DNA of 64,000 nt from Marinobacter salicampi (GTDB lineage: Bacteria > Pseudomonadota > Gammaproteobacteria > Pseudomonadales > Oleiphilaceae), in the NCBI RefSeq assembly GCF_011074795.1, contig NZ_JAAMPF010000012.1, positions 248,001-312,000 of the forward strand. Direction: 5' to 3'. This document shows, piece by piece, positions 61,505 through 64,000 of this stretch (within the stretch, counting starts at the first letter, position 1; each line of letters starts with the position of its first letter). A program made the position numbers and the translations under genes. Under the pieces are notes generated by a model, which was not told the origin of the DNA, did no database searches, and saw only the letters and a list, made by a program, of their open reading frames with translations.

Positions 61505-62563
61505 TCAGGTTCCAACTGGCAACCCTGCCCTGGTCAGGGCTTTGCCCACCGCCTGATAGGCTTTCTCGGCGTCGCTGAGGGCGTCATAGTCCTCGGCGCA
61601 GACAGCCACCACAACTGCCTGGTCGGGCACCTGAGGATTGAGTACGCCGATATCACAGGAGCGCGCAACCTGGGTGCCGGTTTTGTGCGCAAACCGGACA
61701 TCATCCTCCAGGCCGCCAGCAATACGATTATCGCCTGTGGTTATGCCCGCCATGTAGCCTAGCAGCCTCTCGGTATGGCTATCGTCCAGCAGCTCGCCGT
61801 CAACCAGGCGTTCCAGCAACTGCCCGAAGGCTTCGAGGTTGCCCGAGTTGATGCCTCGTTTGTAGTAGCGTTCGAATGCTTCCTGCACACTTTTGGCATC
61901 AGCCTGGGCTTTGGAAATACCGAGCTTTTCGAGAAGCATCTCGTACCTGGCGTTACCGGTATTGACCGTTTTCAGGTCGATAAAATCGCGGTTGGTGAGC
62001 ACGGACACATCGGGGTGGACCTCGCTGTAGGCGTCGTAACGCACCTGCAGGATGGTTGTGATCGGCCCGAAGCCCTCAGGCATGAGTTCAGTAACCTGGT
62101 CATTGAACGCTTCCTCACCCAGATAGCGGATAAGCATGTCCGTGGCCGTGCTGTCGCTGTCTTCGATGGACCGCTTGTTGAGTTCCTCAAGACTGTATTG
62201 GGCGCCAGGTTCAACCCAAAGCAGGTCACCGGTGCCATCCACGTAGTCGCCAGCTCTCAGGGTCAGCTTCTGCTCCAGGTCCAGGTCTTCGTTTTCTGCC
62301 CGTTGCATCAACACGATGCCAAGGGGAATCTTGATGGTCGAGGCCAGATACCAGTCACGGTCAGCGTTATGAGCCACCGTTCGGTTATCCCCGAGGTGTC
62401 TGATATAGACCCCCAGTTCACCGGGGAAGGACTCGTCAATTTTCTCAATGTCCTGTTTCAGTGTCGATTGCCAATCCTCGTCCTGGGCGATAGCCATTGG
62501 AATGAGCGCGTTAACAAACAACAGTGCTATCCCGGCGATCACCGAGGTGTTTCCGCGAGACAT
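61505..62563 (-). CDS. Class-A-beta-lactamase-fold serine hydrolase
   Basis: A 352-aa periplasmic protein with a signal peptide (about 1-26). The nucleophile is Ser75 in the SxxK motif LASTIKIPL; the second motif is SDS (136-138) instead of SDN; the third is HKTGT. The Glu of class A beta-lactamases in the omega loop is not evident, and the segment between is longer. Thus D-Ala-D-Ala carboxypeptidase-type or unknown esterase activity is likelier than resistance. An AAAGGAGAA site precedes the ATG. Confidence 0.85.
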   Translation of the reverse strand: MSRGNTSVIAGIALLFVNALIPMAIAQDEDWQSTLKQDIEKIDESFPGELGVYIRHLGDNRTVAHNADRDWYLASTIKIPLGIVLMQRAENEDLDLEQKLTLRAGDYVDGTGDLLWVEPGAQYSLEELNKRSIEDSDSTATDMLIRYLGEEAFNDQVTELMPEGFGPITTILQVRYDAYSEVHPDVSVLTNRDFIDLKTVNTGNARYEMLLEKLGISKAQADAKSVQEAFERYYKRGINSGNLEAFGQLLERLVDGELLDDSHTERLLGYMAGITTGDNRIAGGLEDDVRFAHKTGTQVARSCDIGVLNPQVPDQAVVVAVCAEDYDALSDAEKAYQAVGKALTRAGLPVGT

Positions 62564-62726
62564 GGGTTCTCCTTTGATTGGTCAGTCAATAATACCCTTC
62601 CGTTATGCTGTGCCTCGCCTTTACCGGCTGTCAATAAAGCTGCCATTACCGCACATTACCGACGCTGGCTATCTTGCGCCGAACCCACTAGTGTCTGGAA
62701 GGGACCATCGCGCAAGGAGGCAGGCA

Positions 62727-63902
62727 ATGGCGCAAAAAGGCGGCCGAATAGACAGCCTGGATGCCCTCAGGGGCTTCGCAATCTTCGGAATTCTTCTTAT
62801 CAATATCCAGGTGTTCTCGGGCTGGGGCTTCGTGGCCACCGAAACCCGGGAAGGCCTGGCCTGGTCCGAATGGGATCAGCCCATAGCTCACTGGCTCGAT
62901 ATCCTGGTGAGGGCCAAGTTCTACAGCCTGTTCTCGCTGCTATTTGGCTACAGCTTCATGATGCTGGCCCAGAAAGTGGAGCAGAGACCTGTTCGTTACC
63001 ACATGCGCCGCATGCTGGGGCTGCTGGTCATCGGCACCGCCCATTCCCTGCTGTTTTCTCCCTGGGACATCCTCATGCTTTACGCCGTGATGGGGATGGT
63101 ACTCGGAGCCTTCATGAATTTCCGCCCCGTCTCGCTGGCTCTGCTGGCAGTCTGTCTGCTGTCACTCGTGGGCGTAGCGCTATGGTTCGGGCCGCAACTC
63201 GGCCTGCCAGAGGGGCGTGGCGCGCTGGCGACGCGACTGTTGCAGGAGCATGTGCCCGCCTTGAGTGGGGGCACCTACCCCGACGTGGTTGAAGCCAATG
63301 CCTATCTGAGCGTCAGCGTGTTGCTGGACCGGCTGGAAGGCCTGCGCCCGTTGCTGGCTCTGGCCATGTTCCTGCTGGGCGCGGCAGCGGCACAGCTCCA
63401 TCTGGCGGAGCGTGATTCAGGTCATATCAAACTGTTGCTGACCGTTGCCCTGGTTGGCCTCGGGCTGGGCACCGCTCTTGCGATAGCTGAGGTCAACCTG
63501 CAACCGGACACCCTGGTCGAGCGCATCACTGTCCTGGCTGGTGAGGTCATCAGCGCCCCCTTGCTCGCCCTGGGTTACGGTGCGCTGCTGCTTTTCTGGT
63601 GGCGGGGCAATGGTCTGGTTACCCGGGGAGTTCGCAGTGCGCTTGCCCCTGTGGGCCGCATGGCCCTGACGAACTATATCCTGCAGTCTGTCGTATGCAT
63701 TTTCATATTCTATGGCTTCTGGGGCGACCGTTTTGCCACCGTGTCCCTGGCCGGGCTGATGGCCTTTTCCCTAGCCCTGTTCCTCGGCCAGATGATCGTC
63801 AGCGCAATCTGGCTCAGGATCTTCACCCAGGGTCCTCTGGAATGGCTCTGGCGCTGGCAGGTGAAGGGTACAAGGCCGCGGTTGTTTAAACGCTCGGACT
63901 GA
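62727..63902 (+). CDS. DUF418 membrane protein (YeiB-like)
   Basis: A 391-aa membrane protein with about ten helices. RIDSLDALRGFAIFGILLIN is the conserved DUF418 opening, and the C-terminal block VGRMALTNYILQSVVCIFIF is its partner motif. The family is related to acyltransferase-3/heparan-N-acetyltransferase folds, but the substrate is not known. The start at 62727 has GGAGG upstream; the frame opens at 62448 without support. It is divergent from the serine hydrolase. Confidence 0.9.
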   Translation: MAQKGGRIDSLDALRGFAIFGILLINIQVFSGWGFVATETREGLAWSEWDQPIAHWLDILVRAKFYSLFSLLFGYSFMMLAQKVEQRPVRYHMRRMLGLLVIGTAHSLLFSPWDILMLYAVMGMVLGAFMNFRPVSLALLAVCLLSLVGVALWFGPQLGLPEGRGALATRLLQEHVPALSGGTYPDVVEANAYLSVSVLLDRLEGLRPLLALAMFLLGAAAAQLHLAERDSGHIKLLLTVALVGLGLGTALAIAEVNLQPDTLVERITVLAGEVISAPLLALGYGALLLFWWRGNGLVTRGVRSALAPVGRMALTNYILQSVVCIFIFYGFWGDRFATVSLAGLMAFSLALFLGQMIVSAIWLRIFTQGPLEWLWRWQVKGTRPRLFKRSD

Positions 63903-63934
63903 TCTGTTGAGCTCAGAGAGAGGAAGGCTCCCTT

Positions 63935-64000
63935 ATGAAAGCACTTATCACCATCGCATTGATCTTTGTTGCCCTGTTTGTGGCAGCCTACGCCCAGTAC
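63935..64000 (+). CDS. N-terminal part of a small membrane or secreted protein (truncated by window end)
   Basis: The 22 visible residues, MKALITIALIFVALFVAAYAQY, form one hydrophobic segment that could be a signal peptide or anchor. An AGGAAGG site lies 7 bases upstream. It follows the DUF418 gene by 32 bp on the same strand. Nothing else can be said from the visible part. Confidence 0.6.
   Translation, partial: MKALITIALIFVALFVAAYAQY

Noticed and set aside
61505-62563. Antibiotic-resistance beta-lactamase
   Set aside because: SDS in place of SDN, no visible omega-loop Glu, and no mobile context.

Overview
The window reads as chromosomal DNA of a marine or halophilic, respiratory gammaproteobacterium. 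An ectoine hydroxylase, a Na+/H+-type antiporter, a sodium-coupled anion symporter and a large MscS-type channel point to salt stress. The base composition, Shine-Dalgarno style and gene families (class I FBP aldolase, HPF with a cold-shock domain, DUF3775, DUF1206) are consistent with Marinobacter or a close relative, but this is an inference and no rRNA marker is present. I saw no tRNA, rRNA, CRISPR array, insertion sequence or phage gene.

Layout. 1-147 is the start of a truncated short-chain dehydrogenase. 284-12084 (minus) is one tightly coupled operon, read actA-B-C-D-E-F, a small membrane protein, sco, then cytochrome oxidase subunits II-I-III-IV. It encodes an alternative complex III (quinol:electron acceptor oxidoreductase) and its partner caa3-type oxidase, whose subunit I has the YSHP signature of A2-type oxidases. 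Most junctions are ATGA or GTGA overlaps. Upstream lies a divergent region of about 390 bp with a GC-rich hairpin and four perfect 12-bp tandem repeats.

12.4-21.2 kb is mixed housekeeping: aldo/keto reductase, RNase Z, TauE/SafE permease, VanZ-like protein, sirtuin, HPF/cold-shock fusion, YchJ, class I aldolase and a PRPP-synthetase-like protein. 21.4-25.6 kb is a plus-strand group: a TVP38-type membrane protein, translationally coupled to a cytosolic (alpha/alpha)6-type glycosidase, followed by a GH84 (O-GlcNAcase-like) protein without a signal peptide. 25.6-29.4 kb is a signalling pair: a GAF-GGDEF-EAL protein and a double-domain KaiC-like ATPase lacking the clock phosphorylation residues.

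29.6-35.7 kb concerns amino-acid catabolism and oxidative stress: gabT with an Lrp/AsnC regulator, two tandem periplasmic Cu,Zn superoxide dismutases separated by a very strong hairpin, astA overlapping a DUF1338 gene, and an HNH nuclease. 35.7-40.2 kb holds two short genes easily missed (33-aa Lys-rich protein, 47-aa DUF3096), a chemoreceptor, a PagL-like lipid A deacylase, an intergenic segment with mutually exclusive hairpins, and an AbiTii-like gene.

40.2-48.9 kb: antiporter, ectD with a divergent Crp/Fnr regulator, a divergent pair of gamma-glutamyltransferases and mtgA. 49.3-64 kb: an orphan selenate-type binding protein, NAD(P)-binding protein, DASS symporter, DUF72, MscS channel, DUF1206, hemerythrin, CorA, a second VTT-type protein, MFS transporter, class-A-beta-lactamase-fold hydrolase, DUF418 protein and the start of a small membrane or secreted protein. 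Functions are assigned from motifs read by eye; no database search was run.
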